In this document: positions 23,088-33,934 of the stretch, in pieces | Position numbering within the stretch: the first letter of the stretch is position 1 | Layout: every line of letters begins with the position of its first letter | Source: Copromyces sp. CBS 386.78 | Lineage: Eukaryota > Ascomycota > Sordariomycetes > Sordariales > Sordariaceae | Assembly (NCBI GenBank): GCA_030685235.1 | Contig: MU839086.1 | Location: forward strand, 310,001-374,000 | Reading direction: 5' to 3' | Length of the DNA: 64,000 nt | Notes under the pieces: model-generated | Told to the model about the DNA's origin: nothing | The model's database searches: none | Seen by the model: the letters and a program-made list of their open reading frames with translations, nothing else | Translations under genes and position numbers: made by a program

Positions 23088-24074
23088 TGGGGAAAATGAC
23101 ACGATACGACGAAATAAAGGATCTATAGTTGGGATGATATTCAACTTCTATAAGGGCTTTGATGCTACGGCAAAGGATGCGGCATGTATCAAAAGATTGG
23201 ATGACAGCGGGCAGCGGTTCGGCGCATGAAGCGGCATTCGGTACTATGCGTTCCGGATTTTTGGTAGAACGATATCATTTTGGGAAGATGACGTATGCTT
23301 TCGAAATCCACAGGAATGTAATCGTTTATAACTCTTCATATATTTCTGTTGATGTAGGGCCAGCCTTAGATATCTTTGCCATTCATGGAGGGTCGTCCAC
23401 TTCTTCTTCACTCCCGGACTGGGAAAAGTCGAGTTTGTTGAAGTCTAGACCTTCTCGTTCTCATTTGCTTGATATTACCCGCCAAGGTCATAAGCTCTTC
23501 ACCCATATTTCACCTGCCCTCAAATGTGTATTAGTAGCTCTAGCAAGATCTGTAACGGATCGTGGCTGGTCTCGGATACCCTATCTCATCATTCATGTGG
23601 CGGGGTCACAGTGCCCTGTAAAGCGACGGGATGGGCAGGGGCAGTTACTTCCATTGATTCACATGCATGCGCTGCAATGCAGCTGCCCTAGCGTTTGGGA
23701 CAAGTGCCGTGCCCCTCCACTGTCCTTCTGTTCCTGCCGTCCCTAAGAGGACGGCAGATTAGCACGCAAATCCCTGCAATGTGCTAGTGTGCCTGGAGCA
23801 CGACTTCGATTGGCGCCTTCCCGTCAGACCGCAATTCTCCACTATCTCTTTCAATAACATCACCGACGATGCTGTTTAGATATATCAACCTAACTTCGCC
23901 ATGAACCACCCTTTAATGTGAACTTTGCTCATCCGCTCAGGTTCATCTCCCTGACACTTATTCCAACCGCATATCATAATCCTCAAGTCACTACTCCGAC
24001 CCGATACGGCTGAAAAGATTCGTCTTCGATCAGCACGACTACCCAAGTGCTTATCCCGAATAACATTACACGAT
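23088..24074. other. intergenic region, no supported gene
   Basis: A 195-codon plus-strand ORF (23159-23746, TTG first codon) has no recognisable features and probably lies in the 3' flank of the membrane-protein gene. No RNA gene was recognised. Confidence 0.45.
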
Positions 24075-25197
24075 ATGGAGCATCCAGGTAAGTCCACATT
24101 TGAACAATGGACGAAAGAAACAGTTCAGGACCAGATAATCTAACCGAAACCACAGTGAAGGACGTTCGCGGAGTCATCCGTACCCTCTGCCAGGGAAGCC
24201 CACAAGAACAGGAAGATAGCCTTAACCGTTACTTTACGCCTTCGGCGTCGTTCGTCCATCCATTCTGTCGTGTCCCCCATTTCGACAAGATCTATATTCC
24301 TGGATTTGGCTTCATGAATTCGCGACAGCTTATTCAGTATATCTATAAGTGGTATGTCTTCTCCGTGGCCTGAATTGCCCTCACCAAAACATGTCAGGCA
24401 GAAGCAGGCTGACAATATCACTCTAGGTACAAGATTCTAAGCCCCAAGATTGATATCGAAGTCGAATCAGCCGGTAAATTAACCTCCTCCACATCAGCAT
24501 GCAACGAACCGCCCCAACCGCTCAATTCACTAACCACTTCCTCGGACCAGTATTCGACCAACGTCTCTCCCTCCTCTACGTCAACATCGCCCAAACCTTT
24601 TCCCTCTGGTTCATACCCTTCCACAAATCCCCCGTCCGCCTCGTCACAGTCCTCCACCTCATCGAAGAAAATGATTTCAAGAAAAACAACAACAACTCCT
24701 CAAACCTGCGCCGCCGTCTTCCCTCCAACAAGATCAATAACTCCCTGTCAAAACAAGAAACCGATGACAACGAGTCAGACTACACAGACTCCCAAAAAGG
24801 ACCCAGCTACGCCTCGGTAGCCGCCGGAGACGCCACACCAGAGAAGACAGGAGAGGGAATCCCCATGGTTCACCCGCCCAACCCAAGCAATCCCGTTGCT
24901 GTCGAGAACGCCCCTATTGCTGATACTTGTGCTCAGACAAGCGACGAGGCGGAGAGACTAGTTGACGGTGTCAATGGAGGCAACAGCAGTAAGCGGTACC
25001 TGATCACCAAGCAGGAAGACTTTTACCAGGTGAACGATTTCCTCAAGTTTTTGTTCTCGAGCCCGGGAGCGTGGGTGTGGTATGCTATCCAGGTGTGGAG
25101 CTCGATATTGTGCGTGGTGGGCGTGATACTGTTTGAACCGTTGATCAGGGCTCTTGGGATTAGGAGGGAAGGGGGCGGAAAGCCTAAGTGGACGTAA
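24075..25197 (+). CDS. SigF-like NTF2-fold domain protein with a C-terminal membrane helix
   Basis: Four exons: 24075-24087, 24156-24351, 24427-24473 and 24551-25197, with introns of 68, 75 and 77 bp and matching phases, give 300 residues. The first exon encodes only MEHP plus one base. The assembled N-terminal half reads VKDVRGVIRTLCQGSPQEQE ... YFTPSASFVHPFCRV ... SRQLIQYIYKWYKILSPKIDIEVESAVFDQRLSLLYVNIAQTFSLWFIPFHKSPVRLVTVLHL. This is the pattern of the fungal SigF-like NTF2-like domain. A polar linker follows, then a C-terminal hydrophobic helix around GAWVWYAIQVWSSILCVVGVILFEP that could anchor it to a membrane. No enzymatic role is established for this family. The ORF could splice further at the GTAAGT overlapping the stop, which would add a short tail. 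Confidence 0.82.
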
Positions 25198-25943
25198 GTT
25201 TGCCGAGTGTGTCAGGTGTGTGATGTTATTGGGGAACCCCCGAGGATCCTCGAGTGGGAGAGAGAGCAAGAGATGAAGGGAGGATCCAAACCAGATGGAA
25301 GGGTTTGGGTGTTGCGTTATGACCTGAAGAGACCTCACTTTAGACACGACCTGCATCGATAATGATAGCCACAGACTGATATCAAATGCGGCACCGGCAA
25401 TCATTTGTTTATGTCATCTTCAATGACTAGTCTATATTCCAGCTGACTGCTTTCCTCCAACATACTTGCCCAAAATATCCCAACGCATGGTGATACTGTT
25501 GGTAGAGGGTTCATCAGCTCGCCACCATTTTAGAGAACATATTCTATTCTTCAATTGGCGCACAATGCTTTCTTTCTCGTCTCATACTCCTCTCTTTCAC
25601 TAACAACGGACCTTCGCATAAGAACGGTCGGTTCGGTCCTTCCCCTGTACCGTTTTCCCGCTTCCGTGACCTCCAGCCTTGGGACACGTTTCTTCGAATC
25701 CCTTCTTCGCTGTCTCTATACTGTTATTCTTTGTACGACGTCGCCTATGAGACGTGCAAGCTCTTCCCGGGTATCGCTGCTCATCTTGGGGCGCCTTTCG
25801 CAAACAATGTTTATCAACCGCCAATCATCGATTAGTCTCGCTATCCCCTTCTCTTCCACTCCCTTGCTCTCGGGCGAGTCGCCAAATCATACTCTTCCTG
25901 AGCATTTATCTCGCTAGTTCTTTTTCTCCACCTAGGTAGCTGT
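25198..25943. other. convergent intergenic region
   Basis: Shared 3' flank of the SigF-like gene (+) and PEX7 (-). Short ORFs only. Confidence 0.45.
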
Positions 25944-27134
25944 TCAACCGCGCAACAGAGACGCGGCATCCCAGAGCAGCACCCTCTCGTCCCAACCAGC
26001 TGATGCGCACCAGCCGCCCGCTCCAAACAGACACCAATCCACACCCGTAACGAATTCAGTATGTCTGTTCATAAGGCCCAACTGAGTTCCCGCGCGGACA
26101 GTGTCGGGCTGGCGACCGCTGGGTACCGTGTGCTGAACGTTCTGAGGCATCGTCGACCCATCTGTCCACACGCGCACCGACATATCGTAGCTGGCGCTCA
26201 CCAAGATATCGCTAGCGTGCGGACTCCAAGCCACGCGGCGGACCGCGTACTCGTGGCCTGTCATCACCGCCAGGGGGCCGCCGGCCGGGTTGCGGATATC
26301 GAACGTGCGTATGACCCGATCGACGCCCGCCGTGGCGATCACCGTGTCGTTGTACTTGTTCCAGTCGTGTGTCAGGACTTCGTTCGGTACCGCGCCCGAG
26401 TAGATCGATCCGTCGGCAAGGCGTGAGTAGCCCTGCCCGCCCGTGGCTGGCGCGTGCACGGGGATCACGTTGGTCAGGTGGTACTTGGCTGACACGGGCG
26501 TGCGCAGGTCGAATATGCGCAGGGAGGAGTCGGCGGAGACGGAGGAGATCAAGGCCGGGTTCGAGGGGCAGTACGAGGTGCTGTATGTGCAGCAGCCGAT
26601 GGGGAGGGTCTTGATGGACTCGTTGCGTGTTGGGGACCACTGGAGTGAGAGAGAGAGTATAAGTATGGTAAGTAAGTGGGCAAGTTGTTTGGGCTTTGAT
26701 GTTACAGCGGTAGGTTGGTAGGATCAAGCACATACTAATTTGACGGTGCCATCCCAGGAACTCGAGATGAAGCTGTCCTTAGTGACAGGGTTCCAGCAAA
26801 CAGAAAACGTTTCCCGCTTGTGTTCATGGAAGTTCATGACCGGGAAGTTCTCAACCCCCAGGTCAAAGAGCTTGATGGAGCCATCACCGCAAGCAACGAT
26901 GAGCTGGTTCTCGTTGATTTCCGACCAGGCAAGATCGTATTGGGCATCGTTTGTCTCGAAGCTCTTTTCGCACTGGACGCCAGCGGCACTGAGGCCCAGG
27001 CAGAAGACGCGGCCGTTTCCGACGATGCCATAGTTGGAGGCAGTGGCGACAGCTAGACGCGAGTCGTAGTAGGGAGAGTATTTGACGGCGTAGGGGTTGT
27101 AGCCCGGTGTACGAAATTCCAGCATGGACGCCAT
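25944..27134 (-). CDS. PEX7: peroxin 7, WD40 receptor for PTS2 peroxisomal proteins
   Basis: Cytosolic receptor that recognises the N-terminal PTS2 signal of matrix proteins and delivers them, with a co-receptor of the PEX20 type, to the peroxisome. Two minus-strand exons, 27134-26736 and 26639-25944, are separated by a 96-bp intron (GTATGT donor), giving 364 residues. The start MASMLEFRTPGYNPYAVKYSPYYDSRLAVA matches PEX7 proteins closely. WD40 repeats are recognisable at DAQYDLAWSEINENQLIVACGDGSIKLFDL, KRETFSVCWNPVTKDSFISSSWDGTVKLWSP, CPSNPALISSVSADSSLRIFDL, YNDTVIATAGVDRVIRTFDIRN, EYAVRRVAWSPHASDILVSASYDMSVRVW and TEFVTGVDWCLFGAGGWCASAGWDERVLLWD. The third WD repeat is completed only after splicing. 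The insertion with PVHAPATGGQGYSRLADGS is a fungal feature. The gene is divergent from the ALKBH2-like gene, with MITEs between. Confidence 0.95.
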
Positions 27135-27622
27135 GTTGAAAAACGTGGGGTTGTTATGTGCTGCCCATCAGGTATCTGCAAGTTGGCGATGTTAGTGGTG
27201 CACAGCCTAATGGATCTGCCTGCGTGAGTAGTGAGAGGCGTTGCAGCTGGTGCGACGGCGGCGCCTTGAACGTATTGGAGGCTTTGGAACGGGCGTCGGC
27301 TGGATGTGATGGGCGTAATGATGCCGTGTTTGGCAGAATCATGAGTCTCGGGATTGTGACGGGATAGAAAACAGCTGGAAACTGGGGGACGCCGAACGCC
27401 AGACCGTGGGGAAGCCTCGGCTGTCAGCTACCCCGGAAGGCCCCCCTGCCGCGGGCGTGGAACCCCTGTAATTAACCCCACGGCATGCCCGTGTCCGCTA
27501 ACTGTTGTGGGTTAGCGCCTGTCTGTGACGTCGGGTTGAAGACGGGACGGCAGCTATAGGACCGACCGGTCCCGTGACAGCGCGTCACGTCTCACCTTTC
27601 ATCTCTTTCCAACAACGCGTTA
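27135..27622. promoter_or_regulatory. PEX7 5' flank
   Basis: GC-rich region upstream of the PEX7 start, containing the presumed promoter. It ends at the target duplication TTA (27620-27622) of the outer MITE. Confidence 0.45.
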
Positions 27623-28528
27623 GAGCGTGATCGGTAGCCTAGATTTTTGCTGACTGCGGTTAGAAATTGGTACTTTCGGTCAGCCAGTCGTATAGTGCTG
27701 ACGTGGTAAAATCCCTTTTGCCAAGAATCTCAAAAAAAAAGTTATATACCTTAGTTAGCTCGCCCCGCCTAGTCAGAATCGTGATCGTTCTGGAAAGTGC
27801 TGAAATATACTGGGTATAGGGTGGTAAATCTAGGGTAGCGTGCTAAGATTCACGAAATTTCATCAAAATAGCACCCTTAAGAGGGTGATCGGTAGCCTTG
27901 ATTTTTGCTGACCCGGTCAGTCGGTCAGCCGCGGTCAGAATCGTGATCGTTTAGTTTTTTAGAATTCGATGTACCTTTTTCGAGTTGTTGACCCGGGTCA
28001 GCAAAATCCCCCCACATTTGGCTATGCAACCAACCAAATTGCTCGCATCCTACTAACCTGGGTTAGTAGTAAAAAACTGCTTTTTTAATAACATTCCGAC
28101 TACTAACACTACTAAAGCCACTATAATATACCCGTACCACGCCTAGGGGCGTAGCACGGGTAGGGCATTATAACCAAAATATTTCAACATTAGAATAACA
28201 ATCAAAAAATCACCATTCTAACTGGCAATCTACGCTAAGGACTTGGCAACTAGAAATGCAAAGGCCTGTGCGACTTTTTTATCTGAAGTACCTTTTTCTG
28301 ACCGCAGTCAGCAAAAAAAAGGCTACCGATCACCCTCTAATATTGACGGCAGTCAGCCAGATGCGCGCGATTTTATTGGCTATATGCGCGAGGGTGGGTC
28401 GGTTTTGCTGACCGGCTGACGACCGCTAAAATTCAGTACAAATGGCCGGAGCGAGCAACCGACCACGTTGCTGACCGCGGTCAGCGGTCAGCCGCGGTCA
28501 GCTAAAATCTGGGCTACCGATCACCCTC
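27623..28528. mobile_element. outer Harbinger-like MITE, interrupted by a sibling copy
   Basis: Terminal inverted repeats begin GAG[C/G]GTGATCGGTAGCC and extend about 35 bp into GATTTT[T/A]GCTGAC. The ends are flanked by the 3-bp duplication TTA (27620-27622 and 28529-28531). That TWA target pattern is typical of PIF/Harbinger elements. The interior is rich in the motif GGTCAG and its complement, including TGACCGCGGTCA palindromes. Removing the inner insertion leaves about 446 bp. No coding capacity. Confidence 0.85.
27881..28337. mobile_element. inner Harbinger-like MITE nested in the outer one
   Basis: A 457-bp element with the same terminal inverted repeats (GAGGGTGATCGGTAGCC at both ends) and its own duplication TAA (27878-27880 and 28338-28340). 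It shares GTCAGAATCGTGATCGTT with the outer copy. It is the same size as the outer element without its insert. Confidence 0.87.
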
Positions 28529-28652
28529 TTATTAAATGTTACTTCTCACGTTCATCCTTCAACTTGCCCATATTCAGCCATCACGAACCCGGTCATGGTG
28601 ACGGACACTCAAACATGTCGGATTACCGTACTCACCCATCTAAGTCGCGACA

Positions 28653-30128
28653 ATGGATAGATTCGTAACGAGGGGAAAGAGAAAGGCCGAGTCGACTCTG
28701 GAGGAAGACGTGAATACAACTCAACTGCAGCAGTCTGTCACCGCGCCCCATATTCCAGTAGACAACACACTCGACGGTGATGGAGAATCAACCGATATCA
28801 AACTAGCAATACTGGCTTCTTTGAATCCCGGTATCGGGCATGACACCTTACTGGATCTCCTAATCGCCCACGATGGATCCGTGGAAGCCACCACGGAAGC
28901 CTTGAAAGGCGCCCAAAATGCAGGGACAGCCAAGAAGAAACTGTCGGGAATTACTTCGCAGGCCTCCTTGCGGTCTTTCACTGTTCATGGAGGTACTACC
29001 CCCAAGAAACCCAGGCTCCTCTCCCGAAAAGGCGCGACACTTCATCTCTACGACCCCTCCGACATCAGCGCCCACACCCCGTGCACCCTCATCCACAACT
29101 TTCTCGCGCCCGACACCGCCAACGCCCTCCTGGTAGAACTCCTAGAAGAGGCCAAAACCTTCGGCAAAGCCACCTTCAAGCTCTTCGACAACGTAGTCTC
29201 CAGCCCCCACACATCCGGCTTCTTCGTCGGCAGCGATTACGAGCTCGCCGAGCAGAAATCGGCATACTTCTATAATGGCGCGCGGCTCTCCGACATTCGT
29301 CGGCTGACGCCTCAGCTGGAGAAAGTGCGGCCTTTGGTGCAAGAGGCCGTCAACGATGAGATCCAGAAGCGCATCCGGACTCATCACCTGCACGGTGGCA
29401 GGAAACTCAAGTACCAGTCCCCTGAACCATGGTCACCCAATGCGGCGTTTGTGAATCTGTACGATGGACCGGAACAGAATGTCGGGTGGCACAGTGATCA
29501 GTTGACGTATCTCGGTCCTAGGGCCGTCATTGGCTCCCTTTCTCTGGGCGTGGCGAGGGAGTTTCGGGTGCGGAGGATTTTACCCAAGGATAAGGACGAG
29601 GACAGTGGCTCTAATAGCACTTCCAATTCCATGGCCAAACTTGACGACCTAAACGAAGGCCAAATCTCCATCCACCTCCCGCACAACTCGCTCCTCGTCA
29701 TGCACGCCGACATGCAAGAGGAGTGGAAACACTGCGTGACTCCAGCGCAGGCCATCGATTCGCACCCTATCTCCGGTAGGCGGCGCATCAACGTCACATA
29801 CCGCGATTACCGACCGGAATTCCACCCGCGGTACACACCGCGGTGCGCTTGCGGGATCCCGACAGTGCTGCGGGTGGTGCAGAAGAAGAGGGAGAACTGG
29901 GGCAGGTATTTCTGGATGTGTCATGCTGGGAACCAGCCGGGGAAGGAAGCCTGCTCGTTCTTTCAGTGGGCGGAGTTTGATGATGATGGGAGGCCGCTGT
30001 GGAGGAAGGCCACGGGCACTCACACCGCCGGGCTGGAAGTCGATGCAGGGAAATTCGGCCAACCGCCGAAGAGCCTGGTTGGGGAAGGGCAGCCACCCAC
30101 AGTAAGTCCTGAACGGGACACTCGATAA
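28653..30128 (+). CDS. AlkB-family 2-oxoglutarate/Fe(II) dioxygenase, ALKBH2-like, with CUE-like and GRF zinc-finger domains
   Basis: Predicted nuclear oxidative demethylase for alkylated bases in DNA. Single exon, 491 residues. The protein opens MDRFVTRGKRK, resembling the APIM-type PCNA-binding start of ALKBH2. Residues about 49-85 (LASLNPGIGHDTLLDLLIAHDGSVEATTEAL) look like a CUE/UBA ubiquitin-binding helix bundle. The dioxygenase core has the substrate-side NLYDGPEQNVGWHSD, iron ligands H280, D282 and H360 (WKHC), and the 2-oxoglutarate motif RxNxTxR at R378-R384. The C-terminus carries a GRF-type zinc finger with C398, C400, C423 and C434 and the hallmark GRYFWMC. A low-complexity loop (DEDSGSNSTSNS) interrupts the core. 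The activity is inferred from the family. An AG/GTAAGT sequence near the stop could allow another short 3' exon. Confidence 0.9.
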   Translation: MDRFVTRGKRKAESTLEEDVNTTQLQQSVTAPHIPVDNTLDGDGESTDIKLAILASLNPGIGHDTLLDLLIAHDGSVEATTEALKGAQNAGTAKKKLSGITSQASLRSFTVHGGTTPKKPRLLSRKGATLHLYDPSDISAHTPCTLIHNFLAPDTANALLVELLEEAKTFGKATFKLFDNVVSSPHTSGFFVGSDYELAEQKSAYFYNGARLSDIRRLTPQLEKVRPLVQEAVNDEIQKRIRTHHLHGGRKLKYQSPEPWSPNAAFVNLYDGPEQNVGWHSDQLTYLGPRAVIGSLSLGVAREFRVRRILPKDKDEDSGSNSTSNSMAKLDDLNEGQISIHLPHNSLLVMHADMQEEWKHCVTPAQAIDSHPISGRRRINVTYRDYRPEFHPRYTPRCACGIPTVLRVVQKKRENWGRYFWMCHAGNQPGKEACSFFQWAEFDDDGRPLWRKATGTHTAGLEVDAGKFGQPPKSLVGEGQPPTVSPERDTR

Positions 30129-30495
30129 TAACAGCGTAACCGATGGCGGAATAGTCATAGTTGCAATAGATCCATTTGGCTGACACGCTCCGCTATCTCT
30201 CCGTTGACACCCACGCTGGCTTATACAGGCGCTTCTTGCCGGAAGACAACTTATTGACGTATAAAATACACACTCATCGTGAGTGATGTCATCCCAAACC
30301 CGCACCCCCTAGATCAATGTGATGATGCATTTCCTTCCCGTATCAAATTTTTTTTTTTAAAAAAAAAATTTCCCGTGGGATAAAGTTCCACAGCCCGTCA
30401 TCAGCATTTGAGACGTTCTCTTCTTTCCCTTTTTCGTGGTATATGTGGTATATATCATTAACCTCATCAAACCTCATCAACCATATGCCTCAATC
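30129..30495. other. convergent intergenic region with an A/T run
   Basis: Contains a run of T followed by A (about 30347-30368, symmetric around AATTTTTTTT/AAAAAAAA) that could form a hairpin, with CCCG arms nearby. No gene seen. Confidence 0.4.
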
Positions 30496-33400
30496 TCAAT
30501 TCCCCCCACCACTGCCACCTCCACCGCCTATTCCACCGCCACCACCCTGCTGCCCACCAAAGAAGAATCCCTCAAAGAGATCCAACTGTTGTCCATCACT
30601 AAAATCATGATCATTTCCTTCCCACCCGATACCAAAGCCCAGATCCATCTGCCCCACCACCTCAGCCGGGTTCAGATTCATGCTCAGATTTGACAGGTCA
30701 CCTCCATTACTACCGTCCATAGCACCAGCGCCACCGCCGCCGTCATCACCTTGGAGGAACTCCAATCCTTGTAGGTCACTGAAGCTTAGCGCGCCGGGAC
30801 TGTTGGCGTATGCTTGCTGTTGCTGTTGTTGCAGATAACCCGGTGTCCCCCCTCGTGGTTGCTGTTGGCCGGTAATCGGCGATCCAGCCATCTGAGCAGG
30901 CGGCGTCAGAGGGTTACTGAGTCCCTGCCCTTGCCGTTGTTGGTGTTGCTGGATGGCGCTCGGCGAGGGCATCAAGGATGGGTCAATGGAGGTTTCTCCT
31001 GCTGGACTTTGAGCCATCGGTCCGCCGCCAGAGGCGACTTCTGCAACGGAGCTGGCGTTGCTTCGGGGTGGTGCTGGGATGTTTCGCATGAGAGAGAATC
31101 CGCCTTCCTGTTCGCTCTTGATGGCCGCGGCGGCCGCGGCGCGGAACTGTTGTGCCCGCTGGAAGGCGGAAAGTTGGGATGCCGATGAGACGGAGTAGGC
31201 GTCGGAGGCGAGATCGCTGTACTGCGACGAAGGATTTCGGAGCATCGGGGGACGGGGGCGGTGTTGTTGGTGATGGCGATGTTGTTGCTGCTGTTGCTGT
31301 TGTTGCAATTTATAATGTTGCATGCTAGAAGCGGCAGAATCACCCTGTGAGCTCCAGTCAAGACGCTGATCGATGCTTCCTCCGGGACGTCGCGTGCGGG
31401 TATTGTTTCCATATCCCCCGGACAAGTCCTGGCCTTGACCGAATCCTCCAGTAGAGTTCGCCATCTTGATGGTTGCCTTGGCGGTACGGTCAAAAGCATC
31501 TCGACAAGCTTCTGCTGGCGAACACTTATCCATAAGGTCTGTAAAGACAGATTTGGCCGCCAGGATTGTGAAATCGACTTCGTCTACGGTCTATGAAAAG
31601 GGTATCTGATGTCAGCATTCAGACGCACCAAAAAGAACTGTCGAACCCGGAACTGGGTTGCCTTACAAGTCTGCTCCTTACAATGGGCGAATGCCAAATC
31701 GCATAAAGATAAGATATTCCGGCCATAAAAAGATGGTGGGTGGCCAGATACGTATAGTTGACCAAGCCCACACGGTGCAACTGGCGATACAGGCGCAAGA
31801 TGCGCTGGCCTGCCTCGGCGACTTTGAGGTAGACGCGGTCCTCGTCCTCCCGAAGCTCCATATTGAACATTGTGGGACTGTTGACTTCCTTCGAAGTGTG
31901 ATATTCGCCTTCAAATAACGCTGGGACACTCAGGCTCTGGCGATAGAGCATAATGACAGCCTGCCAGTAATTGAGGTCAAAGAACTCAGGCGAGAACTGG
32001 ACGCCGGTCTGCTGCCTTGTTGGTGCAGAATTTTTCCACTCCCATAGTCTCCTGTCGATATCAATACGCCATGCTCGGAAGGTCTCGAACTGTGACAAGA
32101 ATGGCGATGGAAGAGAAGTGTGCATATAAGGGTTCTTCTGATTTAGTCCCGAGGCCCGCACAAGCTGGGATTGCTGGAACTGTAAGACTTGAAGAATTTC
32201 TGACTGAAGCAGCCTAAGACGGAAATAGTGATGTGCGATGAGTTTGTAAGTCGGCCCTATTACGTCAGGAGGGGGTTCAAGTAAGCCGCTTGGCGTAATG
32301 AACCGATCGTCTAGGAGAGAGGGGAACTCGGTAGTAATGACTTGATCTGATATGCCAAATGGCCTGCCGACGCAAACACTGACCAAGCGATCGAGTGAAT
32401 AGGTGCACCACCACAGACGCCGTCGAAGATCACGCATGTACTCCCGTCGTCCCCTTTCCCGCGAGAATGCTTCGCTCTGGTCTCCCATCCCTAGACCGGA
32501 TTCAATGTCCTTACCGTCTTCGTAGTGTAGGCCGAGGTCGACCGCCAACCTGACGGCGACACCGACGATGTACCACAGCCCGGGAGGAACCGGCCTCAAC
32601 AAGGCAAGATTGGCGAGAAGTAAGACGGCCTGTAACTCTTCCAACCCACCAGCACTGCTGCCAAGACAAGCCTCAAGATGAACAATGGCACTAGCATGAT
32701 ATTCTTCTGGCTGGCACTGTCTTGTGTTATCATCAGTTTTACCTGGCGCTTCTGCCGATCCACTGGCCTTGGTCGATTCTCCCACAATGATACCGCCGCC
32801 TATCGCGAAGACCATGTTCAGCATGTAGAGTTCTCTTGGCCCCCGTACGCGGTTTTCTTCGACGTAGGCTTGTTCGAACATCTCCATGAACTCGCCCTTG
32901 TGGAGCACAGGAATCTGGGGGTTCGCATGTTCAAAATAGAGCGAAACCAGCTTCTCGCCCAGAGCCCTGCTGGGGAAAGTTGCTGGGTGAATCGTCGGTT
33001 TTGTATGAAGGCCAAAGAAGGAGTCTCTCATAGACGTTCCAGCGGCGGCAGGGCCATTGTTGGGAGCAGGCTTGTAGGGTCGGATGCCAGCTTTATCCGA
33101 TGTGGACTTTTGATCCGATACCGACGACTGTACCGCAGCGAACACAACGCGTGCGAACGATATGCCTGAGGCAGATCCCAGATGGCGAGGGTTTGCTGTT
33201 GCGGAAACACCAGCAAGGTCGGACTTGGACACCAGTTTCTGTAGTCTGACCACATCATCTCCCTCATTTTGTGGCCTTTGATTGTTGGTGCTATCTGGTG
33301 TCTCTATTTGGGAGGGATGGCCGCCCGTGTCCACATGGGTCGAGTGGGCATGGCGTGGCCTATCTCCCTTCTTGGAGCAATAGTCCAAATTTTCGGCCGG

Positions 33401-33934
33401 CGGATAAGTGATATTGTTGTCCTTGAGCAAGTTCTCCAGCTGCTCTACCCGTTTCTCGAGGTAAAAGATGTAACTGGAAGAGCAACGGCGTCAGTACTTT
33501 CTGCTATTTACAGACAGGAAGCGAAGCGGTGGTGGAGTTTGGGGTTATGGCGGGATATAGGGTCCCGGCCGGGGAATTTCTGACCTCCTCGGAATCTCCC
33601 TCTTGGTGATGGGATCGTAGCCAACGCAGGCAACATTGGCCTTTTCGCAACTGGCACAACTCGGTAGCTTCTGGTCACAGCGATTCTTGCGAAGCCTACA
33701 TCGATTACAAGCGCTCACATTGCGGAAGCTGCTGCTTTGTCCGGCCTTGCCTCCCGCCGCCCCGCCTCCCTGGCCTCCATGCGCGGCGCCGGATCCGTCA
33801 TGCAGAAGGTCGTTGGCGGGGGACGGGGCTTCCCCGGACGGAACCGAAGCCGGAGACTCTCGTTCCGGGGACGATTGGCGCGGGCGCTTGTTTGAGTGGT
33901 GGCTCGGGGACGGAGGAGTGTCCGCCAGCATCAT
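30496..33934 (-). CDS. Zn2Cys6 binuclear-cluster transcription factor with MHR domain
   Basis: Three minus-strand exons: 33934-33585, 33473-31667 and 31590-30496, give 1083 residues. Intron 1 (111 bp) uses a weak GTCAGA donor; intron 2 (76 bp) uses GTAAGG. The zinc cluster is C76-X2-C79-X6-C86-X6-C93-X2-C96-X6-C103 with the basic loop RLRKNR, then the linker GYDPITKREIPRSY and a coiled coil YLEKRVEQLENLLKD formed across the splice. The middle-homology region includes ANPQIPVLHKGEF, LWYIVGVAVRLAVDLGLHYE and RRRLWWCTYSLDRLVSVCVGRPFGISD. The C-terminus holds a polyglutamine/histidine tract, Ser/Pro/Gln-rich sequence and a Gly-rich end, likely the activation region. The cluster and linker fit the PPR1-type subgroup, but the target pathway cannot be named. 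A splice model ending exon 2 later would give a 34-bp intron and was rejected. Confidence 0.88.

Noticed and set aside
23159..23746. 195-codon plus-strand ORF after the membrane-protein gene
   Set aside because: Starts at TTG, has no recognisable features and no partner exons; probably 3' flank.
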